Shown here: piece after piece, positions 47,404 to 55,455 of the stretch | How the letters are laid out: each line of letters starts with the position of its first letter | Numbering within the stretch: position 1 is the first letter of the stretch | Source of the DNA: JANPCX01 sp966211815 | GTDB lineage: Bacteria > Pseudomonadota > Gammaproteobacteria > Burkholderiales > Burkholderiaceae_C | DNA length: 64,000 bases | Reading direction: 5' to 3' | NCBI GenBank assembly: GCA_966211815.1 | Contig: CBIHOD010000012.1 | Location: forward strand, 9,911 to 73,910 | Notes under the pieces: generated by a model | Seen by the model: the letters and a program-made list of their open reading frames with translations, nothing else | Told to the model about the DNA's origin: nothing | Database searches by the model: none | Translations under genes and position numbers: made by a program

Positions 47404-48189
47404 ATGGAAACCAAAGTCGACACCCGCGCGGCCGAGAAGGTCAAGCTCTCGGTGCGCAACCTGAACTTCTATTACGGCAAGTTCCATGCGCTGAAGAACA
47501 TCAACCTCGAGATCCCCGAGAAGAAGGTCACCGCGTTCATCGGCCCCTCGGGTTGCGGCAAGTCCACGCTCCTGCGCACGTTCAACCGCATGTTCGAGCT
47601 CTACCCGGAGCAGCGCGCCGAGGGCGAGATCGTGCTGGACGGCGAGAACGTGCTGCAGTCCAAGTTCGACGTGTCGCTGATCCGCGCCAAGGTGGGCATG
47701 GTGTTCCAGAAACCCACGCCTTTCCCGATGTCGATCTACGACAACATCGCCTTCGGCGTGCAGCTGTTCGAGTCGCTGCCGCGCGTCGAGATGGACGAGC
47801 GCGTCGAGTGGGCGCTGAAGAAGGCCGCCCTGTGGAACGAGGTCAAGGACAAGCTCAACCAGAGCGGATCCGGCCTGTCCGGCGGCCAGCAGCAGCGCCT
47901 GTGCATCGCCCGCGGCATCGCCATCAAGCCCGAAGTGCTGCTGCTGGACGAGCCTTGCTCCGCCCTGGACCCGATCTCCACCGGCAAGATCGAGGAACTG
48001 ATCCACGAATTGAAGAACGACTACACCGTCGTGATCGTGACCCACAACATGCAGCAGGCGGCGCGCTGCTCGGACTACACCGCCTACATGTACCTCGGCG
48101 ACCTCGTGGAATTCGGCCCGACTTCCGAGCTGTTCATGAAGCCCAAGAAGAAGGACACTGAGGACTACATCACCGGCCGCTTCGGCTGA
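47404..48189 (+). CDS. pstB: Phosphate ABC transporter ATP-binding protein
   Basis: The cytosolic ATPase of the phosphate importer, 261 aa. Walker A GPSGCGKST (47-55), Q-loop VFQKPTPFPMSIYDN, ABC signature GLSGGQQQRL, Walker B VLLLDEPCSALDP and switch His in VIVTHNMQQAAR are all intact. The last genes of the operon, phoU, phoB and phoR, follow. Confidence 0.97.
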   Translation: METKVDTRAAEKVKLSVRNLNFYYGKFHALKNINLEIPEKKVTAFIGPSGCGKSTLLRTFNRMFELYPEQRAEGEIVLDGENVLQSKFDVSLIRAKVGMVFQKPTPFPMSIYDNIAFGVQLFESLPRVEMDERVEWALKKAALWNEVKDKLNQSGSGLSGGQQQRLCIARGIAIKPEVLLLDEPCSALDPISTGKIEELIHELKNDYTVVIVTHNMQQAARCSDYTAYMYLGDLVEFGPTSELFMKPKKKDTEDYITGRFG

Positions 48190-48226
48190 GGGCCGCCGTT
48201 CAACCCGACCGAGACGAGGGAATGCC

Positions 48227-48934
48227 ATGACGGAAAAACACATGTCCACGCAGTTCGATGCCGAGCTCAGCGCCATCTCGACGCGCGTGCTGGAAATGGG
48301 CGGCCTGGTGGAGTCCCAGGTGTCCCAGGCGGTCTACGCGCTGACGAACTTCAGCGGCGAGATCGCCTCGCAGGTGCTGACCAAGGAAGAAGTGGTCAAC
48401 GCGATGGAGGTCGAGATCGACCGCGACCTGTCCAGCATCATCGCCCGCCGCCAGCCCACCGCCCGCGACCTGCGCCTGCTGATCGCCATCAGCAAGGCCA
48501 TCGCCAACCTCGAACGCGTGGGCGACGAGGCGGCCCGTGTGGCGCGCACGGTGCAGCGGTTGATCAACTCCGGCGTCTCCAGCCGCATGCGGCTGCCGGT
48601 GAGCGACCTGTCGTTCGAATCCGAGCTGGCGGTGGCGCAGCTGCGCAAGGCGCTGGACGCCTTCGCCCGGCTGGACGTCGACCGCGCGCTCGAAGTGCTC
48701 AAGCAGGACGACCAGATCGACCAGGAGTTCGAAGGACTGCTGCGCAAGCTCATCACGTTCATGATGGAGGACCCGCGCACCATCTCCTCCAGCATCGACC
48801 TGGTCTTCGTCGCCAAGGCCATCGAGCGCGTGGGCGACCACGCCAAGAACCTGGCCGAGGTCATCATCTACGTGGTCAAAGGCACCGACGTGCGCCACAA
48901 CCCCGTCGATGCCGTCGAAAGCATGATGAAGTAG
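48227..48934 (+). CDS. phoU: Phosphate signalling protein PhoU
   Basis: A cytosolic regulator linking PstSCAB to PhoR; it lowers Pho signalling when phosphate is plentiful. It is 235 aa, all-alpha, built of two PhoU repeats (about 20-110 and 125-220). Each has a metal-binding E/D motif such as EVEIDRDLSSIIARRQP and DDQIDQEFEGLL with NLERVGDEAARVA and AIERVGDHAKNLAE. Between pstB and phoB, same strand. Confidence 0.95.
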   Translation: MTEKHMSTQFDAELSAISTRVLEMGGLVESQVSQAVYALTNFSGEIASQVLTKEEVVNAMEVEIDRDLSSIIARRQPTARDLRLLIAISKAIANLERVGDEAARVARTVQRLINSGVSSRMRLPVSDLSFESELAVAQLRKALDAFARLDVDRALEVLKQDDQIDQEFEGLLRKLITFMMEDPRTISSSIDLVFVAKAIERVGDHAKNLAEVIIYVVKGTDVRHNPVDAVESMMK

Positions 48935-48976
48935 CAACCAAGCGGCCGCGGCCCGGCCGCGGCTTCGGAGGAAACG

Positions 48977-49678
48977 ATGAGCAAGGTGTTGGTGGTGGAA
49001 GACGAGCCGGCGATCGCCGAGCTGATCTCTATCAATCTGCGGCACGCCGGTTTCGAGGTGACCATGGCCGCCACCGCCGACCAGGCGGCGTCCGAGGTGG
49101 ACCGTGTGCTTCCCGACCTGGTCGTGCTGGACTGGATGCTGCCCGGCCAGCCCGGCGTCGCGCTGGCCAAGCGCTGGCGCTCGCAGTCCCGTACCAAGGA
49201 TCTGCCCATCATCATGCTCACCGCCCGGGCCGAGGAGGGCGACAAGGTCGCAGGCCTGGACGCCGGCGCCGACGACTACCTGACCAAACCCTTTTCGACC
49301 AACGAGCTGCTGGCACGCATCCGGGCCGTGCTCAGGCGCAAGGCGCCCGAGGCGCTCGACACCGTGGTGAGCGTCGGTGGGCTGAACGTCGACCCCGCCA
49401 CCCGCCGGGTGACGCGCGACGACAAGGAGGTCAAGGTCGGGCCGACCGAGTTCCGCCTGCTGCATTTCTTCATGACCCACCCGGAGCGCGTGCACAGCCG
49501 CGCCCAGCTCTTGGACCGCGTCTGGGGCGACCATGTCTTCATCGAAGAACGCACCGTCGACGTCCACGTCAAGCGCCTGCGCGAGGCTCTGGAAACGGTC
49601 CAGTGCTCGCGGATGATCGAAACCGTCCGCGGCGCCGGCTACCGCTTGACGCAGCAGGCGGCGGTCGCCGCAGGCTGA
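48977..49678 (+). CDS. phoB: Phosphate regulon response regulator PhoB
   Basis: An OmpR-family activator of 233 aa that binds Pho boxes. The receiver domain has Glu9-Asp10 (VVEDEP), phospho-acceptor Asp52 (LVVLDWMLPG) and Lys in DDYLTKPFS. The winged-helix domain (about 128-228) has the recognition part RTVDVHVKRLREAL. It likely autoregulates through the box at 44279-44296. Confidence 0.96.
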   Translation: MSKVLVVEDEPAIAELISINLRHAGFEVTMAATADQAASEVDRVLPDLVVLDWMLPGQPGVALAKRWRSQSRTKDLPIIMLTARAEEGDKVAGLDAGADDYLTKPFSTNELLARIRAVLRRKAPEALDTVVSVGGLNVDPATRRVTRDDKEVKVGPTEFRLLHFFMTHPERVHSRAQLLDRVWGDHVFIEERTVDVHVKRLREALETVQCSRMIETVRGAGYRLTQQAAVAAG

Positions 49679-49727
49679 TGAGGGGCTCTCGGCCCGCCCG
49701 CGTCGTTTTCCCAAGGGTTCTTCACCG

Positions 49728-51179
49728 ATGACTGGTTTGTTGGGGCGGCTGGCCTGGAGCGCCGCGTTCGCGCTGCTGGGTGGCCTGTCGGGTTTCATCG
49801 TCGGCAGCGGATTGCACGCGCCGACGCTGCTGGCGGTGCTCGGCGCCGCCGTGGGCGCCGCGCTGAGCGTGGTGCGCGACGCCGTGCGGGGCCAGCGTTT
49901 CATGAACTGGCTGCGCCAGCCGGATCAGACACCCGCCCCGCGCAACGCCGGGTTCTGGGGCGAGGTGGGTTACCGCGTCGAGCGCGCTTCGCGCCTCCTG
50001 GAGAAGCAGCTCAACGTCGAGCGCGACCGCCTCGACCAGTTCCTCTCCGCGATCGAAGCCTCGCCCAACGGCGTGATGATGCTCGACGCGGGCGGGCAGA
50101 TCGAATGGTGCAATTCGGTGGCCGCCGGCCACTTCGGGCTGAATCCGCAGCGCGACCGCCGGCAGCACGTCACCAACCTGGTCCGCGCCCCGGTGTTCGT
50201 GGCCTACCTGCAGTCCCAGTCGTTCGACGATCCGATCACGATGCAGGGCATGGGCGTGCACCGCCTGCTGTCGGTGCTGATCCGCCCCTACGGCGAGGGC
50301 ATGAAACTGGTCTTGACGCAGGACATCACCGAACGCGACCGCAACGAAGCCATGCGGCGCGATTTCGTGGCCAACGTGTCGCACGAGATCCGCACGCCGC
50401 TGACGGTGCTCTCGGGCTTCATCGAGACGCTCGGCTCGCTGCCGCTGACCGAGGTGGAGCGGCGCCGGGTGATCGAATTGATGTCCCAGCAGACCCACCG
50501 CATGCAGACGCTGGTCGCCGACCTGTTGATCCTGGCCCAACTGGAAGGCAGCCCCAACCCGTCCGCCGACCGATGGGTGCCCCTGCGGCGCCTGCTGGAC
50601 CAGGTGCAAGCCGACGCGCAGGCGCTGTCCGGTGGCCGACACGACATCTGCTTCAAGGGCGGCGACGGCGTCCAGCTGGCCGGCGTGGAGAGTGAATTGC
50701 TCAGCGCCATCGCCAACCTGGTCAGCAACGCCGTCCGCTACACCCCGCCTTCCGGCGCCGTGAACGTCGCCTGGACCCTTCGAAAGGATGGCGGCGGCGA
50801 GCTGGAGGTCAGCGACACCGGCCTGGGCATCGCCAAGGAACACCTGCCGCGCCTGACGGAGCGCTTCTACCGGGTGGATGGCAGCCGCTCGCGCGACACC
50901 GGCGGCACCGGCTTGGGCCTGTCCATCGTCAAGCATGTCGTGCAACGACACGGCGGGGAACTGGAGATCCGCAGCGAAATGGGGAAAGGGTCCAGTTTCA
51001 AGCTCGTGTTCCCGGCTTTGAGGGTCCGTTGCGAGGCGGCCGCCGACAACGCCGCGTCGGCGGAGCCCAGCGCCGGCGCCGACGTCCCAGACGTGGCCGG
51101 CGACGCCTCTCCGGACCGCCGCCGCTCGGGAATTCCTCCTGGCCGCAGCGGGGCATTGGACGCCACCTCCGCCGGTTGA
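49728..51179 (+). CDS. phoR: Phosphate regulon sensor histidine kinase PhoR
   Basis: The partner kinase of PhoB, 483 aa. A short membrane hairpin (about 8-50) is followed by a DUF3329-like linker, a PAS domain (about 100-200; AIEASPNGVMMLDAGGQIEWCN) and the HisKA box DFVANVSHEIRTPLTV with His219. N box SELLSAIANLVSNAVRYTPP, G1 VSDTGLGIAKEHLP and G2 GGTGLGLSIVKHV are present. A low-complexity 50-residue tail follows. The membrane part is short, as usual for PhoR. Confidence 0.95.
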   Translation: MTGLLGRLAWSAAFALLGGLSGFIVGSGLHAPTLLAVLGAAVGAALSVVRDAVRGQRFMNWLRQPDQTPAPRNAGFWGEVGYRVERASRLLEKQLNVERDRLDQFLSAIEASPNGVMMLDAGGQIEWCNSVAAGHFGLNPQRDRRQHVTNLVRAPVFVAYLQSQSFDDPITMQGMGVHRLLSVLIRPYGEGMKLVLTQDITERDRNEAMRRDFVANVSHEIRTPLTVLSGFIETLGSLPLTEVERRRVIELMSQQTHRMQTLVADLLILAQLEGSPNPSADRWVPLRRLLDQVQADAQALSGGRHDICFKGGDGVQLAGVESELLSAIANLVSNAVRYTPPSGAVNVAWTLRKDGGGELEVSDTGLGIAKEHLPRLTERFYRVDGSRSRDTGGTGLGLSIVKHVVQRHGGELEIRSEMGKGSSFKLVFPALRVRCEAAADNAASAEPSAGADVPDVAGDASPDRRRSGIPPGRSGALDATSAG

Positions 51180-51254
51180 CGGCATGCGGCGGTGCGGACG
51201 CGGGTCCTGGCCGGTTTCGCCGGCGTCGCTCGCTGGCCTGGGCCGCGCTTGTCG

Positions 51255-52982
51255 TTAAGGCCGGCCGGCCGCGCCGTTGCGCCGGTAGATCCCGATGAGC
51301 TCATCCTTGTCGACCGCGCGTTGCACCTGGGCCACCGCGGACCACTCGGCAGGCGGCGGGGGCTCGTTGCCCGGGGCGCGCGGCCCGTCTGCGCGCAGCA
51401 GGAATTCGCAGGAACTCTTCATCGCGCCTGGTTGCGCCTCCACCCGGTAGTGGCCCATGTATTCCAGCGAAGCCAGCAAGGGCCGGGGCAGTCCGCTGGC
51501 GGCGATGCACGAATCGCCGGGCACGTAGGCCGAGATGCGCTGCACCAGGCTGCGGTAGCTGCGCGCGTAGTCGACGGGCGACAGCAGCAGGGTGGTCGCC
51601 AGCAACCAGCACAACGCCACACCGCCCGCCGGCAGCACCATGCTCTTCCAGAGCGGATGCCGGTTGCGGCCGGTGCGCCAGCCCACCAGCCACAGCCAGG
51701 CCAGCGTGCCGCCGATGCCGACCGCCAGGCCCACGACCGAGAACGAAGGCGCGTAGCCCGGCACCAACCGGGCCATGTTGGCCGCCGGCTTGACCGGCGT
51801 GCCGGTCTGCAAGGCGACGTAGTGCACCCACAGCAGCAACGCGCCGCCGCTGAAGAAGAACACCGAGAACCAGTCGATGGCCGAGGACGTGGCCCGCTGC
51901 AGTGTCGGCAAGGCGAAGGCCGCCAGGATGGCCAGTGCCGGCACACCCAGCATCAAGGCGCGGTCGGATCCGCCCATCACCACATTGCTGACCAGGCAGA
52001 CCAGGGCGCACGACAGCGGGATCGCGATGTGCCGGTTCTTGAGGTACTTGCGCCAGCGCCAGAGCGTGAGCAGCGCCAGCGGACCCACCGGCCAGAGGAA
52101 CCACGCCCATTGGCGGAGCACCCCGACCACCTTGCCCCAATCTTGGAAGGCCCCTGTGCGCCAGGCCCATGCCCTCAACGCATAACCTGCCGCCAGCGCC
52201 AGCACCGCGCTCAGCAGCACCCAGGCGGAAAAGCGGCGCACTTGCTCGTAGCTGGACAGGCCGCACACCGCCATCCCGCAAAGCCCCAGCCCGAGCGCCA
52301 TGCTGGGGGCACCGCTGGCCGCCAAGGCCGGCAGCGAGACGGTCAGCGCCAGTTTCGCCTGGAGGTCGCGGTAGGGACGGGCCGAAAGGCCGTACAGGAA
52401 AAGGCCGACGCAGGCCAGCTGGACGAGTTCCGGGGTGGTCTCATGGCCGAGTTGCAGCAATCCGAGGCTGGCGATGACGCCCAGGACGGCGCCGTCGGCG
52501 ATGGCCCGCGCATAGTCCACTTCGTTGGCTTCGCCGCCGAAGGCGAAGGGCAGGGGTTGGGCGGCTTCGGTGCGGGCCAAGTGGTAAGTGCTGTACCAGG
52601 TGAGCATCAGCACGATGAGCAGCATCGAGGCGAAAGGCAGGCGGGCCGCCAGCGCGGGGTCCACCCAGGGCGACAGCAGCTTGATGAAGCCCGCGCCCAG
52701 CCAGTAGGGCACAAGCGCCGCGTCGGCGGGCAGGTTGGCGATGGACGGCGCCGTCCAGGGGCTGCGACCGTCGGCGATGCTGAACATATAGCCGAATGCG
52801 GTGACGTCGGCGCTCTTCCAAGGATCGCGGCCGATCAAGCCGGGCAGCACGTAGGCCGCGCAGAACAGCAGCAGCGCCCAGCGTGGCATGCGCTGCGCGG
52901 CTCGGTGCGACACCAGGGCGGGTTTGGGGATGTTCAAGTCAGGATCGGCCGGGGCCGGCGCATCAGGCGAGGCGTGCATCAT
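51255..52982 (-). CDS. Polytopic membrane protein, possibly GT-C/ArnT-like glycosyltransferase
   Basis: A 575-aa membrane protein with about 12 hydrophobic segments and a soluble C-terminal domain (about 490-575) containing a SYRSLVQRISAYVPGDSCIA segment. The early loop YVLPGLIGRDPWKSADVTAFGYM and later acidic loops resemble the GT-C (ArnT/PMT-like) glycosyltransferase layout. I cannot identify donor or acceptor. The first 33 residues are polar. It is convergent with phoR and precedes no obvious operon partner. Confidence 0.65.
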   Translation of the reverse strand: MMHASPDAPAPADPDLNIPKPALVSHRAAQRMPRWALLLFCAAYVLPGLIGRDPWKSADVTAFGYMFSIADGRSPWTAPSIANLPADAALVPYWLGAGFIKLLSPWVDPALAARLPFASMLLIVLMLTWYSTYHLARTEAAQPLPFAFGGEANEVDYARAIADGAVLGVIASLGLLQLGHETTPELVQLACVGLFLYGLSARPYRDLQAKLALTVSLPALAASGAPSMALGLGLCGMAVCGLSSYEQVRRFSAWVLLSAVLALAAGYALRAWAWRTGAFQDWGKVVGVLRQWAWFLWPVGPLALLTLWRWRKYLKNRHIAIPLSCALVCLVSNVVMGGSDRALMLGVPALAILAAFALPTLQRATSSAIDWFSVFFFSGGALLLWVHYVALQTGTPVKPAANMARLVPGYAPSFSVVGLAVGIGGTLAWLWLVGWRTGRNRHPLWKSMVLPAGGVALCWLLATTLLLSPVDYARSYRSLVQRISAYVPGDSCIAASGLPRPLLASLEYMGHYRVEAQPGAMKSSCEFLLRADGPRAPGNEPPPPAEWSAVAQVQRAVDKDELIGIYRRNGAAGRP

Positions 52983-53020
52983 GCCGCATTCGCGCTGGGG
53001 GTTGAAGCCGCGCCGGCAAT

Positions 53021-53050
53021 AAAAAAAGGCAGCCTGAAGCTGCCTTTCTT
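53021..53050 (-). terminator. Rho-independent terminator of rpmE2
   Basis: AAAGGCAGC and GCTGCCTTT form a 9-bp stem with a 5-nt loop. On the minus strand the stem runs into seven Ts, 34 bp after the rpmE2 stop. Confidence 0.8.
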
Positions 53051-53083
53051 TCGGGGCTGGGCCGGTGTGCCGGCCGCGCCTTC

Positions 53084-53344
53084 TTACTTCTTCATGCCCA
53101 CGTGCGCGAACTTGTTGCGGAACTTCTCGACGCGGCCGCCCAGCGAGTCGACGCTCTTTTGAGTGCCGGTGTAGAAGGGGTGGGATTCGCTGGTGGTTTC
53201 CAGCTTGAACAAAGGCACTTCACGGCCGTCGTCCAGCTTGATGGTTTCCTTGGTCTGCGCGCAGGAACGCGTCACGAACTTGAAACCGTTGGACAGGTCC
53301 ACGAAGCAGACGTCGCGGTAGTTGGGGTGAATGCCTTCTTTCAT
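53084..53344 (-). CDS. rpmE2: 50S ribosomal protein L31 type B
   Basis: An 86-aa L31 of the zinc-free (C-minus) class. It has MKEGIHPNYRDVCFVD, the longer middle loop (ETIKLDDGREVPLFKLETTS) and SESHPFYTGTQKSVDS. It lacks the paired CxxC zinc knuckles of the type-A protein; only isolated Cys residues occur. Type-B genes are often induced under zinc limitation in other bacteria; whether a type-A copy exists lies outside the window. Confidence 0.95.
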   Translation of the reverse strand: MKEGIHPNYRDVCFVDLSNGFKFVTRSCAQTKETIKLDDGREVPLFKLETTSESHPFYTGTQKSVDSLGGRVEKFRNKFAHVGMKK

Positions 53345-53452
53345 AGCGGTACCTTCTTTTGCGCGCCAGCGCGTTCGTGACGGAAGCCACGCCGAACCTC
53401 TCGGCGCACTTTCCGAATCCTGGAAAACCCAGGAGTATACCTCAACCTTGCC

Positions 53453-54715
53453 TCAACCACCCCGACGCATCATGTCGAAGAAGTCGTGGTTGGTCTTGGT
53501 CGACTTCATCTTGTCGAGGATGAACTCCATCGCCTCGATCTCGTCCATGGGGTAGAGCAATTTGCGCAGGATCCAGGTCTTCTGCAGGATTTCGGGCTTG
53601 AGCAGCAGCTCTTCGCGCCGCGTGCCGCTCTTGTTCAGCAGGATGGACGGGTAGACGCGCTTCTCGGCCATGCGGCGGTCGAGGTGGATCTCGCAGTTGC
53701 CGGTGCCCTTGAATTCTTCGTAGATCACCTCGTCCATCCGGCTGCCGGTGTCGACCAGCGCGGTGCCGATGATGGTGAGGGAGCCGCCTTCCTCGATGTT
53801 GCGTGCCGCGCCGAAGAAACGCTTGGGGCGCTGCAGCGCGTTGGCGTCGACGCCGCCGGTCAACACCTTGCCGCTGGAAGGCAGCACGTTGTTGTAGGCG
53901 CGGGCCAGCCGGGTGATCGAGTCGAGCAGGATGACCACGTCCTTTTTCAGCTCGACCAGGCGCTTGGCGCGCTCGATCACCATCTCGGCGACCTGCACGT
54001 GGCGGGCCGCGGGTTCGTCGAAGGTGGAGCTGATGACCTCGCCGCGCACGGTGCGCTGCATCTCGGTCACTTCCTCGGGGCGCTCGTCGACCAGCAGCAC
54101 GATCATGTGCGCCTCGGGGTAGTTGGCGACGATCGCGTGCGCGAGCTGCTGCATCATCACCGTCTTGCCGCTCTTGGGCGCTGCCACCAGCAGCGCGCGC
54201 TGGCCTTTGCCGATGGGGGCGATCAGGTCGATGATCCGGGAGGTGACGTTCTCCTCGGACTTGACCTCGCGCTCGAGCCTGAACTGCTCCTTCGGGAAGA
54301 GCGGCGTCAGGTTGTCGAACATGATCTTGTTCTTGCTCTCCTCGGGCGTCAGGCCGTTGACCTTGTCGACCTTCACCAGCGCGAAATAACGTTCGCCGTC
54401 CTTGGGGACGCGCACTTCGCCTTCCACGTCGTCACCGGTGTGCAGGTTGAAACGGCGGATCTGGCTCGGGCTCAGGTAGATGTCGTCGGTCGACGCCATG
54501 TAGCTGGTGTCGGGCGCGCGCAGGAAGCCGAAACCGTCGGGCAGGACTTCGAGCACGCCGTCGCCGAACACCTGTTCGCCCGCTTTGGCGCGCTTCTTCA
54601 TGATCGCGAACATCAGCTCCTGCTTGCGCATGCGGGTGACGTTCTCGATCTCCAGCGCCTCGCCCATCTTGATGAGTTCGGAGACGTGTAGGGCTTTGAG
54701 TTCTGATAGGTGCAT
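53453..54715 (-). CDS. rho: Transcription termination factor Rho
   Basis: A hexameric RNA-dependent helicase that terminates transcription; 420 aa. The ATG at 54715 (MHLSELKALHVSELIKMG) has AGGG 8 nt upstream and fits other Rho proteins; an ATG two codons earlier is less well placed. Rho-N and RNA-binding domain (about 50-120; LPDGFGFLR), Walker A APKSGKT, Q-loop LVDERPEEVTEM and the R-loop TGGVDANALQ are present. trxA lies 298 bp upstream; the intervening leader may carry Rho autoregulation, but I see no definite signal. Confidence 0.96.
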   Translation of the reverse strand: MHLSELKALHVSELIKMGEALEIENVTRMRKQELMFAIMKKRAKAGEQVFGDGVLEVLPDGFGFLRAPDTSYMASTDDIYLSPSQIRRFNLHTGDDVEGEVRVPKDGERYFALVKVDKVNGLTPEESKNKIMFDNLTPLFPKEQFRLEREVKSEENVTSRIIDLIAPIGKGQRALLVAAPKSGKTVMMQQLAHAIVANYPEAHMIVLLVDERPEEVTEMQRTVRGEVISSTFDEPAARHVQVAEMVIERAKRLVELKKDVVILLDSITRLARAYNNVLPSSGKVLTGGVDANALQRPKRFFGAARNIEEGGSLTIIGTALVDTGSRMDEVIYEEFKGTGNCEIHLDRRMAEKRVYPSILLNKSGTRREELLLKPEILQKTWILRKLLYPMDEIEAMEFILDKMKSTKTNHDFFDMMRRGG

Positions 54716-55013
54716 GGGCATGACCCTGGTGTGTGGCCGAGGGCTCCGACGGACGAGCCTTCAGCCGGTGCGCGGCATGCGCTGAGCCATGCCTGCCGCG
54801 GGCTTGCGCCGCCCTTCGCGGGCGAGACGCGCACAACTGGAAATCTTGGGAAGGAGTGTGTGGCCGAAACCGCGCTTTGTCCGGGACCGCCTTGCTTGAC
54901 GGCGGTGGGTGTTCAGGTGCGCAGTGGCTCGAATCTCTGAACTTGCGGCGCCGTCCTCAACCCTGTCCTCGACACGTCACAGGCTGGGAAAGCGCCGCAT
55001 GGCTCTCGGCGGA

Positions 55014-55343
55014 TTATAGGTTACCGTCGATGAAGGCTGTCAACTGCGCCTTGGAGAGCGCGCCGACCTTGGTGGCCGCCAATTGGCCGCCTTTGAAGAG
55101 CATGAGCGTGGGGATGCCGCGGATGCCGAACTTGGCGGGCACGTCTCGGTTCTCGTCCACGTTCATCTTGGCGATCTGCAGCTTGTCGCCGTAGTCCTTG
55201 GCGACGTCGTCCAGGATGGGCGCGATCATCTTGCAGGGGCCGCACCACTCTGCCCAGTAGTCCACCAGCACCGGCTTTTCGGCCTGAAGCACATCGGCTT
55301 CGAAGGAGGCGTCGGTGGTGTGTTTGATCAGTTCGCTGCTCAT
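55014..55343 (-). CDS. trxA: Thioredoxin 1
   Basis: A cytosolic disulfide reductant of 109 aa. The active site is WCGPC (33-37), with Asp28, the cis-Pro motif GIPTLMLFKGG and the C-terminal helix. Start ATG 55343 (MSSELIKHTT) follows GAGG with 6-nt spacing; a second ATG two codons upstream is possible. trxA followed by rho is the common proteobacterial order. It is divergent from addB. Confidence 0.96.
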   Translation of the reverse strand: MSSELIKHTTDASFEADVLQAEKPVLVDYWAEWCGPCKMIAPILDDVAKDYGDKLQIAKMNVDENRDVPAKFGIRGIPTLMLFKGGQLAATKVGALSKAQLTAFIDGNL

Positions 55344-55455
55344 GGTCATCCTCAGGCTGATGCCGCCCAGAAGCGGGCGGCAAGGCACAATGATTCTGAC
55401 ATAAAGCCTCGTTCCATCGGCCCCATGCGGCTTTTCCCGCGCCGGGTTTTTCGCT

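Noticed and set aside
48938..48966. GC-rich dyad between phoU and phoB as a terminator
   Set aside because: Low-complexity GGCCGCGG runs with no T-tail; dyads of this kind arise by chance at this base composition.
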